From: Gambelia wislizenii
Lineage: Eukaryota; Chordata; Lepidosauria; Squamata; Crotaphytidae
DNA length: 64,000 nt
Assembly (NCBI GenBank): GCA_030847615.1
Contig: JAUMIR010000002.1
Coordinates: 282,824,028 to 282,888,027, forward strand
Direction of reading: 5' to 3'
A program made the position numbers and the translations under genes. The first letter of the stretch is position 1; each line of letters opens with the position of its first letter. Shown one piece after another: positions 43,601 through 53,069 of the stretch. The notes beneath the pieces were generated by a model. The model was not told the origin of the DNA. It ran no database searches and was given only the letters and a program-made list of their open reading frames with translations.

Positions 43601-46600
43601 CTCACTTTCTCTACTGGGAGTTGTAGTTCTATGACTAAATCTCTTGTCTTCAGTCATTCGAGTAGTAGTAGGCCTAGATGCTATCTCATCATCAGAAGAA
43701 CTACCACTGCTGCTAGGTGATGCTTCCTGCTTAACTGAAACCCCTCCGTTTCCTGAGGTTGGTTCAGTTTGTGCTTCTGGCTCATTTGAACTCCCTAATC
43801 TCAAAAACACTTCTTTATTGGCATGCAGTTTGTCCCAACCAGCATGTCTCTCAAAATTTGCAGACCTAGAATACTGCACTTGTTTTCCATCCAAATGAAA
43901 CTTGTAGCTATTTCCAGAATACCCCAAAAACCTAAGCCTTTTGCTTTTGGGTTCTCCTTTCCTCCTGAAACAAGCAGGTGTGTAAACATGAGCAAATTGT
44001 CCAAAAACCCTTAAGTACTTGTAATTTGGCATTCTCCCATACAATACCCTGTAGGGAATGTCTTCAATTTCTGAATGATACAATCTGTTACTGATATGTA
44101 TTGCAGTCAAAGTTGCTTCTGCCCAAAAACTATCTTTCACCCCTGCATCGGCCATCATACAAGCAGTAATTCTTTTTATATCTTGTATTTTCTTCTCTGC
44201 TAACCCATCCTCACTAGGACAAGCAGGGTTTGTAGTTTCATGCCTTATTCCCACCTTTTGAAACCAGTTAAACAATTGTTTATTTAAGAATTCTCCTCCT
44301 CTATCAGTAATAATGGTGCCTACTCTGCTATCAAATTGTCTTTCCACCATTCTTACCCATGCTTTTAAACTTTGCCCAGCGTCAGATTTGTTTTTCATTA
44401 TTCTCACAAATGCAAATCTTGTATACCTATCAACAATTACTAGGAAATACTTGCTTCCCCCTAAGGACAAGCAATTAGCTTGGGCGACATCTGCATGTAC
44501 ATACTGAAATGGTCTTTGAGCAATTCTTTTTGTTTTCTTAGCTACTGGAAAAGCTCTGACCTTTACCTGTTGACATACCGTACAATCTAAGTGGTTTTTG
44601 CATTCAGCAACTTTTAAATCTGGACACATACTGATTAAATTCTTTAAACATTTGAAGCTCGCATGGCCAAATTTTCTGTGAAGCTCGTGTATGCAGTCTT
44701 TGTGGATTGGAATATTTTCTATGTTATTAGCTTCTTCAACCCTGTAGCTATCAATATTGTCCTCCAAATAATAAAGTTTGTCCTTTTTCAAACCTATGCC
44801 ACGCAATTCCCCATTCAGTTTTATCTTACACATGTTCTTTTCAAAGATGACTGTGTAGTCTCTTTCTGTTAATCTGCTTACTGATAACAAATTATTTTCT
44901 AACTCCTTTACATGTAAGACATCATTAAAATTCTCTTTTAGCCCTGGAATGTACACAGTACCCATTTGATTTACAGTACTTAGCTCTTTCCCGTCAGCCA
45001 AAACTACAGTATTTACATTAGCTGATTTTCTATTACTTATTAAATTTATATCATTACACATCAAAGATGTGGCTCCTGAATCAACTAGCCATTTAGAATT
45101 TGCATTATGTTTTTCCTTAATCATGGTTGCAACCCCCTTTTTATTACCACTGTCCCTCAAAAATGGAGGTCTGGACTGTTTTTGATACTGCCGCGGCTGC
45201 CATCTGCTCTCTGCTTGCTTGCGTCTCTCAGCTGCAAAATGTTTACACTGTCTCTGCAGATGACCAATCTTCTTACAATAAAAACACCTCCGTTGCTCCC
45301 TTGTAGAGGCTGCTTCCTCCTGCGTTCGCCAGTCAGGAGTTGTTTGTTGTTTTGGCACAGTCTTTAAGCTTGCTGAGTCACCCTGCTCAGACATTCTTCT
45401 CTGGTTCTCTTCCAGTATTCTGGCCACAATTAAGTCTCTATTAAGCTCAGCTTCTGGCAAGTTCTGCAAGCTGTTCGTTATATTGTCCCACGAAGAGTCT
45501 AGCGATTCTACTAAAATGTAGCATTGCTGCTCTTTGCTAATTTGCACTCCCCTCAGTTCAGCTTGCACAAACAAGTCTTGCATTATTTTTAAATGTTCTA
45601 TCACACACTGCCCTTTAGCCATCTTTTGCCTGTATATTCTTTTAGACCATAGCATTTTTGCAAAAGCAGTTGAAGGAGTGTGTAATCTCTGCAAGGTATC
45701 CCACACATCCTTGGCAGTTGCTTTATCTCTGACGTCATTAATTAAGTCTTCTTCAAGCATGAGATAAAGGCAGGCTTTTGCTTTACTATCTCTCTCTTGA
45801 GTGGCTGCATCAGCATCGGCTGCCAGCCCTGTTTCAACTGTTGACCACAGACCTTCCTTTACTAGTAGAGATTGGGCATAAATCTTCCAGGTAGAGTAGT
45901 TGTTCCTATTTAATTTACTAAACTTTAGAATTTCCATCTTGATTTGTGCAGTGACTCAATTTGACACAGTCCTTCTGAGTATGCACAGCCGACCCGTCTG
46001 GGCTTAAGCAAAACACAAAATGATTTACTCACGAGGCTTATCAGTGCAGCACAAACAGCTTGCTCTGATCTGTCGTCCACAAAGCTTTCTTCCACTTTCT
46101 GGAACTTTCAGCTTCTGTGGATGCTGGGTGCTCTAGTATCTGGGCCCATAACCCTTGTCAGGGATGATGGGAGTTGTAGCTCTTCACCTCTGGCTCAAAC
46201 TCACCACCTTATTATGCAGCAGAGCCAACCAGCTTAGATCAGTGGTTAATGCTTTTCTCCAAAGCAGCAGAGTTTCAGAGAATAGGCTGAAGATCCTGAC
46301 AAACTCTCCAAGCCTTCTCACTCTTCTCCAGGTGTCTCCAAAATGTCTCCAGGATTCACTCAGGCAACTCAGTAGTTTTATATAAAACCTACTTTATTCT
46401 TCTATATAAATATACTATATGGTCAACAAATCACAAGCTCTACACACTACTCCACAATATCTCCAAACTACTGCACCTCTACTCAACCACAAAAATACAT
46501 TGGCAAACATTGCAATTTTATAGCCATTGTTTATCACCACCCACTAATTAGTTTCCACCCAGTGGGTGTGTACTTCCATTCAGATTGGTCCACATAGTTC

Positions 46601-49164
46601 CATCCATGCTTAAGACCAACCCATGTATTTCAACATTTCACCTTGTACACTTAATGATTCTCAGGTGTTTCCAATCTGCATTCAGTACCTCTGTCCTTGG
46701 CTCTCAGGCCTTCTAGATTACATTAGCAGTTTCACCTGTGTAGCCCCATAATTGCTCTTGCTTAGTCATTGTGACTTTCACATACATATTTTATTTCTTT
46801 CACTGTATGTCCCATGTTGCATTTTCCTTAACATTTGCAGCCTCTTCCCTAAGAGGAAAGTTGAAAGAAATGGATGAGACACATGCACACACACACACAC
46901 ACCACATGGTGCTTAGTTCCAATTGCAAAACTCATAGAGTAAGGAAATAGATCCCATGGATTGAAGTCCAACCTTTCCATTTTCCTTTGGAAATGCAAAC
47001 TCTCTTGCAAAGAGCTGTGAGCATTGCAGTGGCAGTGTCCACTAGGAGCCCATGCTTCCATTTAGCATGGCTGCTAAAATGAGGTGCTGCTGACATCTTG
47101 CGGCTTCTTTGCCTCCTTAGTGTTCTGGACCCACAGGAAGCCAGCAGGGAGGAGGAACAGAGTGAGACCTGCAGTACGGAAAACTCTCTCCTCTCTTGGG
47201 TAAGGACGAAAGAGGAGAAGGATCACATTTTGGGAAAGAGAAGGGGGTTGGGGTTCAATGCAAGTGCCCAAATAGCCACTTTGCTCTTCATTATTCTTCA
47301 CAGGATTCCTTGGCCGTGGAGGGAACACCTGCCAGCCTCAGGAGCCTGGACACTCCCTCTGATTCAGAGAGGTACCCTCTCTGAATGTCCCCCCATGGTG
47401 CTTAGTTCTGATGCAAAACTCACTCAAGTCCAAATTTTCCACTTTCCTTTGGAAACGCAAACTCTCTTGCAAAGAGCTGTGAGCACTGCAGTGGCAGGGT
47501 CCACAAGGAGACCTTGCTCCCATTCAGCATGGCTGCAGAAGGGAGGTGGTGCTGATGTCTTGTGGCTTCTTTGCCCCGTTAGTGACTCCCACGAAGCCAT
47601 CAGGAAGGAAGACCAGTCTAGGACCTTTAGTCTGGAAAGCTCTCTCTTCTCTTGGGTAAGGAAGAAAGAGGAGGAGCATTACATTTCAGGGAAGAGGGAG
47701 GGGTCCTGTTTCAGTGGAAGTGCCCACATAGCCACTTTGCTCTTCTCTTTCTTTCACAGGATTCCTTGGCCGTAGAGGGGACGCCTGCCAGCATCAGGAG
47801 CCTGGACACTCCCTCCGATTCAGAGAGGTACCCTCTTCTCACTTTGGGGGTGGGGAGCAGCTCCTGCTGTGGTCCCTGTATCTCACAAGTCAGCTGGGGA
47901 ACTGACAGGGAAGGCCAGTTGATCTCCAGAGCTGGCATGGGGCACTTTGTCACCAGGTGACAGGGTGGCAAGAGTCAAAATCATGTTCATGGATGTGAGG
48001 AGGAGGCACAGCCTCCATTTTCATCCTTAGTGTGCTCAGGAATCCCCAGCTGCTCTGGACTGGAGAGAAAGAACGGCTGAGGCATTTGGTTTAATTAAGG
48101 TGGACTTGTTTCTTTCATTTCTGTTGTTGTTTTCCTGATAGTCTCCTGGAGACCACAGACAAGGAGGCCAGTGATGAGGAGTCCTCTTCTAGCGGATGGG
48201 TAAGTGCGAAAGTGTAGAGAAGAGGGTCAAGCAGTATCTGAGCAGGGACTGGGTTGGGGAGGTGATTTCCCTGCTTTCTCAGTTTCAGCGGAAGGTGGGA
48301 GTGACTAAGGGAATGAATCTGATTCACAGGATTCATCGGAGGATCTGGACGACACTCTGGCTAACATAAGCACTCTGAAGACGGAGGTGCGGGAGCGTAA
48401 TCCCAATTCAGACAGGTAGGCCTTCCTCTGCTGCGGGAGAAGAGGAAAGGTCCAGCTGTGGTATGGATCCTCCACACTCAGTGGCAGAATCCTGCTGAAA
48501 CACCCTCTGGTGCTCTGATTTTGGAAAAGGAAAGAGCAAGAGCTGGCTTCCTGGCTGCTCTTGTGTTGCGACTCAGAGGAGTCACCTTCATTCTTGTATT
48601 GGGGGGGGGGCTCCTCTTTGGGCTTTATATTTTAATCTGTGGGGGACTTTTTTCCCTAGAGCATTGGAGTCCCTCCAGAAGAGACGTTCCGAGATGGAAG
48701 AGTCTCCCAGCACTTGGGTAAGGAAGGAAAGGCTGCCCCCCCTGGCAAATGGAAGGGTGAGGGTAGACTGAAGGGTGCCCCTCGTATAAAGAGCAGCTAC
48801 AAGGGTTGTTGCAGGATGGGCAAGGCCAAGACTCACAGAAAGGGATACAATTTTGCATTTGTTGGCTACACTATTGACGTCTAAGCTTTGAAGGATATAT
48901 TTTCATAGTGCCTTTCTTGGCAGATGCAGTGGGTTGGAAGGACATAAATGAAAAAATATTAATATCTTTCCACGGCCTCTCTCTCTTTGGGTTCTCTGAG
49001 TTCCTGTGGTGCTCCAATCTTTAGTCCTGGCTTGTGTTGAGATACAGCTGGAGGTTGAAATCTATGACTCTCATTGACAGGACTCCACGGAGGAGGGAGA
49101 TACTCTGGATGATGTGAGTAGCTTGGAAGAGTCAGAGTGGGAGCCTTTACCTCCATCAGATTAA
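40603..49164 (+). CDS. Multi-exon acidic Ser-rich protein gene with alternating exon modules (intact copy, 5' end not found)
   Basis: Ten exons with GT-AG borders join into one open frame of about 241 codons: B 40,603-40,678; A 41,139-41,215; B 47,121-47,199; A 47,304-47,371; B 47,583-47,655; A 47,760-47,827; B 48,142-48,199; A 48,330-48,415; B 48,660-48,717; terminal A 49,081-49,164 (stop TAA). Class A exons enter in phase 0 and begin Asp-Ser (DSREEEEDTVCSIDSLKSQ; DSLAVEGTPASLRSLDTPSD; DSSEDLDDTLANISTLKTE; DSTEEGDTLDDVSSLEE). Class B exons enter in phase 2 and most end Ser-x-Trp (SLLSW, SLFSW, SSGW, SPSTW), so the protein repeats a W-D-S junction. It is acidic, Ser-rich and shows no membrane segment or known domain. 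A copia element lies antisense in intron 2. I recognise no family. The first exon seen starts in phase 2, so at least one 5' exon is missing. A further 3' open segment (49,285-49,378, acidic, ending VRIK, stop) after a CTCAG acceptor might be an alternative last exon. Confidence 0.75.
41263..41940 (-). repeat. copia 3' LTR
   Basis: Begins TGTCAGGGATGATGGG and ends TTTTCCTTAACA on the + strand. Reading it against 46,156-46,833 I found no difference over 678 bp. Confidence 0.95.
41941..41951 (-). promoter_or_regulatory. copia polypurine tract
   Basis: On the - strand the bases just before the 3' LTR are CGGAGGGGAT, a purine run suited to priming plus-strand DNA. Confidence 0.75.
41972..45937 (-). 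CDS. copia gag-pol polyprotein
   Basis: One uninterrupted 1,321-codon frame starting MEILKFSKLNRNNYSTWK. The gag part ends in a CCHC zinc knuckle (Cys218, Cys221, His226, Cys231). The protease active site is WLVDSGAT (Asp286). The integrase has the HHCC finger (His420, His425, Cys452, Cys455) and a D,D35E triad (about Asp483, Asp545, Glu581). The reverse transcriptase has HFDFETAYLNAVL (about Asp929) and IYVDDLC (Asp1010-Asp1011). The RNase H end has CYVDSSFA and LSTTEAEFAAL. All catalytic residues that I can check are present, and no stop or frameshift is seen. The length is normal for copia elements that use a single ORF. Gag and pol in one frame imply that any gag excess must be set by splicing or processing. 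Confidence 0.96.
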   Translation of the reverse strand: MEILKFSKLNRNNYSTWKIYAQSLLVKEGLWSTVETGLAADADAATQERDSKAKACLYLMLEEDLINDVRDKATAKDVWDTLQRLHTPSTAFAKMLWSKRIYRQKMAKGQCVIEHLKIMQDLFVQAELRGVQISKEQQCYILVESLDSSWDNITNSLQNLPEAELNRDLIVARILEENQRRMSEQGDSASLKTVPKQQTTPDWRTQEEAASTREQRRCFYCKKIGHLQRQCKHFAAERRKQAESRWQPRQYQKQSRPPFLRDSGNKKGVATMIKEKHNANSKWLVDSGATSLMCNDINLISNRKSANVNTVVLADGKELSTVNQMGTVYIPGLKENFNDVLHVKELENNLLSVSRLTERDYTVIFEKNMCKIKLNGELRGIGLKKDKLYYLEDNIDSYRVEEANNIENIPIHKDCIHELHRKFGHASFKCLKNLISMCPDLKVAECKNHLDCTVCQQVKVRAFPVAKKTKRIAQRPFQYVHADVAQANCLSLGGSKYFLVIVDRYTRFAFVRIMKNKSDAGQSLKAWVRMVERQFDSRVGTIITDRGGEFLNKQLFNWFQKVGIRHETTNPACPSEDGLAEKKIQDIKRITACMMADAGVKDSFWAEATLTAIHISNRLYHSEIEDIPYRVLYGRMPNYKYLRVFGQFAHVYTPACFRRKGEPKSKRLRFLGYSGNSYKFHLDGKQVQYSRSANFERHAGWDKLHANKEVFLRLGSSNEPEAQTEPTSGNGGVSVKQEASPSSSGSSSDDEIASRPTTTRMTEDKRFSHRTTTPSRESEDERDRTADFIPRRSHRVRKPPDRFVVTKARACLAVEEPESFEELESYSSEEQERWFDAMDNEFGCLVNKDVFEIVDRPKDKKVIGCKWVYKRKEMPDGSIKYKARLVAKGFAQQQYENYDKTYSPTAKPESLRMVLAVAVKRNLVVEHFDFETAYLNAVLNEEIFMEQPQGFEENGSQRVYKLKKALYGLKQSARAWNLCINDELVKLGYKRSIADACVYTKGDIVLVIYVDDLCVAAKSKQEIESVKRELSEKFVLKDLGVLKSYLGICVEWTEEGHCLLSQRNKIERLIEKCGLQNAKIVRAPMTTGFVSEKTTRAFEDKTFFRSIIGSLQFISCHTRPDISYAVNVLSRRVNDPKIEDWTAVKHLLRYLKGTLDRKLIIRSSSSDLDCYVDSSFASELGDKKSVTGMIIKYSESPIVWRSRKQTNVALSTTEAEFAALNEIVNEVQWIKQLLNDLNESYKIPVEILEDSQSCIAMAETESLKNRTKYVGVRYQNVRDMVQKGEIELRYIETQHNIADLFTKALTAEKHERLTQMVGMTL
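46140..46155 (-). promoter_or_regulatory. copia primer-binding site (initiator Met-tRNA, internal)
   Basis: Directly after the 5' LTR the - strand reads AGGGTTATGGGCCCAG. This is complementary to the anticodon stem-loop of eukaryotic initiator Met-tRNA (CTGGGCCCATAACCC), not to a tRNA 3' end. Drosophila copia is known to prime from a half-tRNA in the same way. Confidence 0.8.
46156..46833 (-). repeat. copia 5' LTR
   Basis: Same sequence as 41,263-41,940. It contains a TATA-like segment (TATATAGTATATTTATATAG on the - strand) that may be the element's promoter. Confidence 0.95.
46885..46903 (+). repeat. (CA)n microsatellite
   Basis: A run of about nine CA units in an intron of the gene; the spacer fragment has only ACACGTGCACC at the matching place. 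Confidence 0.9.
46905..47840 (+). repeat. Tandem duplication of an exon pair inside the gene
   Basis: 46,905-47,390 and 47,395-47,840 are two copies of one unit: intron end (TGGTGCTTAGTTC ... CTCTTGCAAAGAGCTGTGAG), a class B exon, a short intron, and the class A exon encoding DSLAVEGTPAS-RSLDTPSDS. The A exons differ by one residue; the B exons have diverged more. The right arm retains a single decayed unit (23,300-23,620). Confidence 0.85.
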
Positions 49165-51060
49165 GGTAATCTCTTCTAAGCAAAACAGAATCTAATCTCA
49201 TTCAAGGCTCCAAGGTCTTTCTTCACCTGGCAGATCTTGCCTCTTGGGAGATGAGGTCTGATTATCCTTCACCTCTTTTCTCAGGACTCTGAGCTGGGAA
49301 GGACAAGGAGAAGAAGATGACCAAGAAGAGGCCTCACATATTTCTGCCCCACCCTCTCCGTCTGTACGGATAAAGTAGGAGGTGTGGCCAAGGGGGCACC
49401 ATAGAAAGGCCACACCCACCTCCCCCGCTAGACATTAGCATGGTGCCAAGGGGACGTGTTGGATGTTGCCTCACTCCAAGATGGTCCTGTGAGGGGCACA
49501 GGTGTGGGATGATTGGTGTTGATCTGGACACCAGGCTTTGCTTGCCATCCTTTTCAGGCCCTTTCCCTTCCTGTTGAGCACTTTTTGACTAAGGAAGACA
49601 AAAATTTGAGGAGAAACAGCTTTCTGAATATCCTTTTCTTCTTGTCTTTCAGGTCCCTGAGGCACAAGAAAGGATTGTGTGGCTGTGCTGCAGCTCAAAA
49701 GGGAAGGTGCTTTTAGGGGAAAAGATGCGGGTGTGCTGCTCTGCCTCCTGACCCAAGCAAGTCCCACCCCTAGTCTTCAGGAGACCAGGGGGCAAAGAAG
49801 GAGGATGCGGGGTAATGCAGTCTCCCAGGAACCACCTGAGAGATCAATGCAGGTCCAAGGGCAGATGGTTGTCATCTGTCCTCAAGAGGAGAGGAAGGCC
49901 ATCTTTAACCCTTAGCCCCATCTGTGAGGAGGTGGAGCACCCCCGTCTCTCTTGTGATTCCTCGAACCCAACCCAATCCTCATCGGCCTGTGTTGCCACT
50001 ACCATGGAGAACAGTGGCAACACCCCAAAGGCAACTGCCCTGGGCCCCCAACCCTTCCAAGGCTGTTCTGCTCCTCCTGCTCTTCCTCTCTAGCAGCCAA
50101 ATCCAACTCCCCCCCCTCACTTCACTCTCTCTTCCCCACACTACGCCCTGCCAGCCAAATGGCTGATGGCCAGAGGAGGAAGGCTTAGCCAGAAGGGGGA
50201 TAAATGCCATAAATAGAAGCCTGTGGTGTTCTGCCTCCCAACCCCTTCTTCTCATCCTCTCTCCTAGATGAGCACCTGTGTTCCTGCCATGGCTTTCTTG
50301 TAAGCCTCAATGGAACCAGGAGGGTTGCGGAGGAGGGAAGGGAGAAGTCCAGCTCCTGGCACCCCCTTCAAGTCTCAGAATTGGTATGGGTGGGCATCCC
50401 ATCTGCCCAAAGCAAAACCAGGGACACCTGACTTCACTTTTCCTCCATCCCTGCGGCACTGGTTCTGGGAGTTTCCATGATGAGACCACGTGGGCAGGAG
50501 GTGCAGCCGTGGCAACATCTCGCACAGCTGTGGGCAATTTCAAGAGAAACAGAATTCTCTGGGTTGCACCCTGACAGCTCCCTCTGTCCACACACATACT
50601 CACTCCCTGGGGTTTGGCTGCCAGCGTGGAAAAGGAGGAGGAGCAAAGCCACAATACTGACACCATTTTGTGTATCCCACAGGAGCCCACGTGTCCTCAG
50701 AATCAGGAAAGTTCAGAACATGTGAAGAGGAGAGGAGGAAATGCCTTATAGATGAAGTCCACTATTGTATCAGCACATGTGTTATTTCTTATATGTATTC
50801 TATGTTTTCTATTGTTATTGTGTGTTGTTATTCCTTATACCCCCCCACCCGCATCCTTTTGTCACTTTCCCATCCCCTTGCTATGGACTGAGGTTAGCCG
50901 CTGGTTGACGGGGCTGGGAAGGAATTTTACCTACAATCTGCAATTGGCTGAAGCAATGTAGGGTTTTTGCCTTTCCCATAGCAAGATTCAGGCTACTTTT
51001 TGTATTATTGTTGGGACACATGTTTTTGTAAATCATTCATTAAAAAGTTATTTCTTTTCC
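49165..51060 (+). other. 3' flank and probable 3' UTR of the intact gene copy
   Basis: Conserved with 25,081-27,010 and (inverted) 10,856-12,450. It includes the acceptor-like CTTGTCTTTCAG at 49,640-49,652 followed by an open segment VPEAQERIVWLCCSSKGKVL that ends at a TGA near 49,750 and matches the left arm in frame. No AATAAA is found near 51,040. Confidence 0.45.
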
Positions 51061-51344
51061 TACTTAAGTTTCACATGTTTTCTGAATAATCATAGTATCA
51101 TTGAGATTCATATCTCTCATATACTTTCCTGAGGAAATGGGTCTTCATTTGCAATTTCAAAAGACAGGACACAGAAGAGGCCTGGGTGCAATGGCTCTGT
51201 GCTTGCCTCTTCTTCTCTCCCTCAGGGCCACCACTGTGGCAGTTGGGTGTGAAACAAGGCTCTTTCTCTGCTGCTGGGCCCTTGCATGATGGAGCTGTGC
51301 CTGCCTTTTCCTCTCTCTCCAAAGCCACACCAGTGGCATTAATT

Positions 51345-52470
51345 TGTTTATTTTGTTTTATTCAATGTCTATGCCACCTTTCTCCCAGAAGGGACCCAAG
51401 GCGGCTCACAAAATATCACATAAAGTATAATTTAAAACCATTAATAATATAAAAATGTAAAATAACATAAAACATATAAAAGTTTAACAATAAAGATAAA
51501 CAAAATAAAAGTATAAACACAAGCCAATAATAAACCTCCATTAGCCCAGCGATGTATGAAAGGCCTGCTTGCATAAGAATTTCTTTGGCTTCCGGTGAAA
51601 GGAAATTAGGGAGGGGGCCAGCCTAGCCTCCTGAGGAAGGGAATTGCAGAGGGTGGGAGCAGCCACCGAGAAGCCTCTCTCTTTTGTCCTCACCAGAGGA
51701 GCCTGTGTTGGTGGCAGGACCAAGAGAAAGTCTTCTCCTGAGGATCTTAGAACCCTTGCAGGGATGTAATCAAGGCATATGTCACTGTAGCCAGATCTGA
51801 TGTCTGAAGGAATGGACACAGCTGACACACCGGTTTGAGCTCTGCAAATGTACTCCTGGCCAGTGCTGAAACCTGGCCATCCCGGTTCAGCGTTGAGTCC
51901 AGGAGAAGACCCAAGCTGTGAGCCTGAGAGTGAGGAGTGTGGGGGAGTGTGACCCCATCCAGCACAGGTAGAGTCCATATTCCCGGATTTGCCTTTCAAC
52001 TGACCAGGAGCACCTGTCTTGTCTGGATGAAGTATCAAAAGTTGCTGAGAGGTCCAGGAGAACCGACAGGGACATACTCCTCCTGTCCAGTTCCTTGCGT
52101 AGGTCATCTATCAAGGTGGCCAAAGCTGTCTTCATCTCATAGCCAGGTCTGGAGCCTTTCATCCAGAAATCCCTGGAGCTGGAAGGTCACCACACGTTCA
52201 AGAAACTTCTCCGAAAATGGGATATTAGTGATTGGCCGAAAATTATTCAGAATAGTGGGATCCAGGGAGGACTTTTTTAGTAACGGCCTCACCGGAGCCT
52301 CTTTTAGGCAGGATGGAAACTTTCCTTGTTGCAGCAAGGCATTCACCACTTCCGTTACCCACTTGGCCAGTCCCTCTCTAGCTGCTTTCAGAAGTCAGAA
52401 TAAGCAAGGATCCAGTATACATGTGGTAGCTGTCACCTCTCCAAGGATCTTGTCCACATTCTCAGGCTGC
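51345..52470 (-). pseudogene. L2-clade LINE, reverse transcriptase and 3' end, frameshifted
   Basis: Pieces on the - strand in order: FPSCLKEAPVRPLLKKSSLD with NNFRPITNIPFSEKFLERVV (fingers, 52,137-52,349); PGYEMKTALATLIDDLRKEL and SVLLDLSATFDT (motif A region, 51,887-52,162); MLDGVTLPHTPHSQAHSLGL and LLDSTLNRDGQVSALARSTF (51,747-51,965); and LVRTKERGFSVAAPTLCNSL with SFHRKPKKFLCKQAF (to 51,541). The 3' UTR with GGACCCAAGGCGGCTCAC follows to 51,345. Motifs and order fit L2-type LINEs. A deletion removes the FADD region between motif A and GVTLP, and several frameshifts are present. It is absent from the right arm. Confidence 0.8.
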
Positions 52471-52780
52471 ACAAATTGATATGTAGCCAATAAAGATACT
52501 TATAATGCACATATTAGTTGCTTCCACAAACTTACAGTGTTCTGAAATATGTAATCAATGGGATTTGCAGGGCATAAGGAGAGACCAAGAACGTATACAC
52601 CAGAATGGGAGCCCTTTGTGGGCAAAGATAACAAGTAAACATGTCCCCCAACAAGCAATGCTGAAGACTGTGCCCTGTGTAAGAGGTTATCCATGCTCAG
52701 AAAAGTTCCTGTTTTGGCCTACAGAGTTGAGATTTCCTACTCAGTTCTGAGTCTGATCTTCCTACCCGTATACAGAAATA

Positions 52781-53010
52781 CAGTTGTCCCTTCATATTCG
52801 CTGATGTTTGGTTCCAGGACCCCGTGTGGATACCAAAATCCATGAATACTCAAGTCCCATGAAAGGTAATGGCATAGCAAAATGGTGTCCCTTATATAAG
52901 GTGGCAAAATCAAAGTTTGCTTTTTGGATTATTATTTTTTAAAGAATATTTTCAAGCCGTGAATACTTAAATCCATGGATACCAAATCTGTGGATACGGA
53001 GGGACAACTA
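52781..53010. mobile_element. Tigger-like MITE
   Basis: Ends CAGTTGTCCCTTCATATTCG and GGATACGGAGGGACAACTA with TA on both sides, 230 bp, non-coding, with internal TGGATACCAAAATCCATGAA. The paralogous right-arm site (27,780-27,790) is empty and has one TA. Confidence 0.75.
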
Positions 53011-53069
53011 TACATTCTTACTGAGCTTTCCTTGAAATTGTGAGAATGGGAGAAATGTTAGGGTCTCTC

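Larger units (their letters stand above)
41263..46833 (-). mobile_element. Ty1/copia LTR retrotransposon, structurally complete
   Basis: A 5,571-bp element with TG...CA LTRs of 678 bp each, bounded by the 5-bp target duplication TTTGC (41,258-41,262 and 46,834-46,838). On the - strand it runs 5' LTR (46,156-46,833), primer site, gag-pol ORF, polypurine tract and 3' LTR (41,263-41,940). Protease, integrase, reverse transcriptase, RNase H in that order is diagnostic of copia and differs from gypsy elements and retroviruses, where integrase comes last. No envelope gene is present. Everything needed for autonomous movement appears intact by inspection. The homologous intron fragment in the spacer (16,763-16,800) lacks it. 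Confidence 0.96.

Noticed and set aside
41263..46833. Endogenous retrovirus
   Set aside because: Integrase precedes reverse transcriptase, there is no envelope frame, and the primer site and domain order are those of copia.
48034..48092. Extra exon starting TGTGCTCAGGAATCC in the intact copy
   Set aside because: It needs phase 2 at both ends, but in this copy runs into TAA before any donor in the right phase; the right-arm version (23,819-23,910) stays possible.
51886..52480. 180-codon frame on the + strand
   Set aside because: Antisense to the L2 reverse transcriptase pieces.
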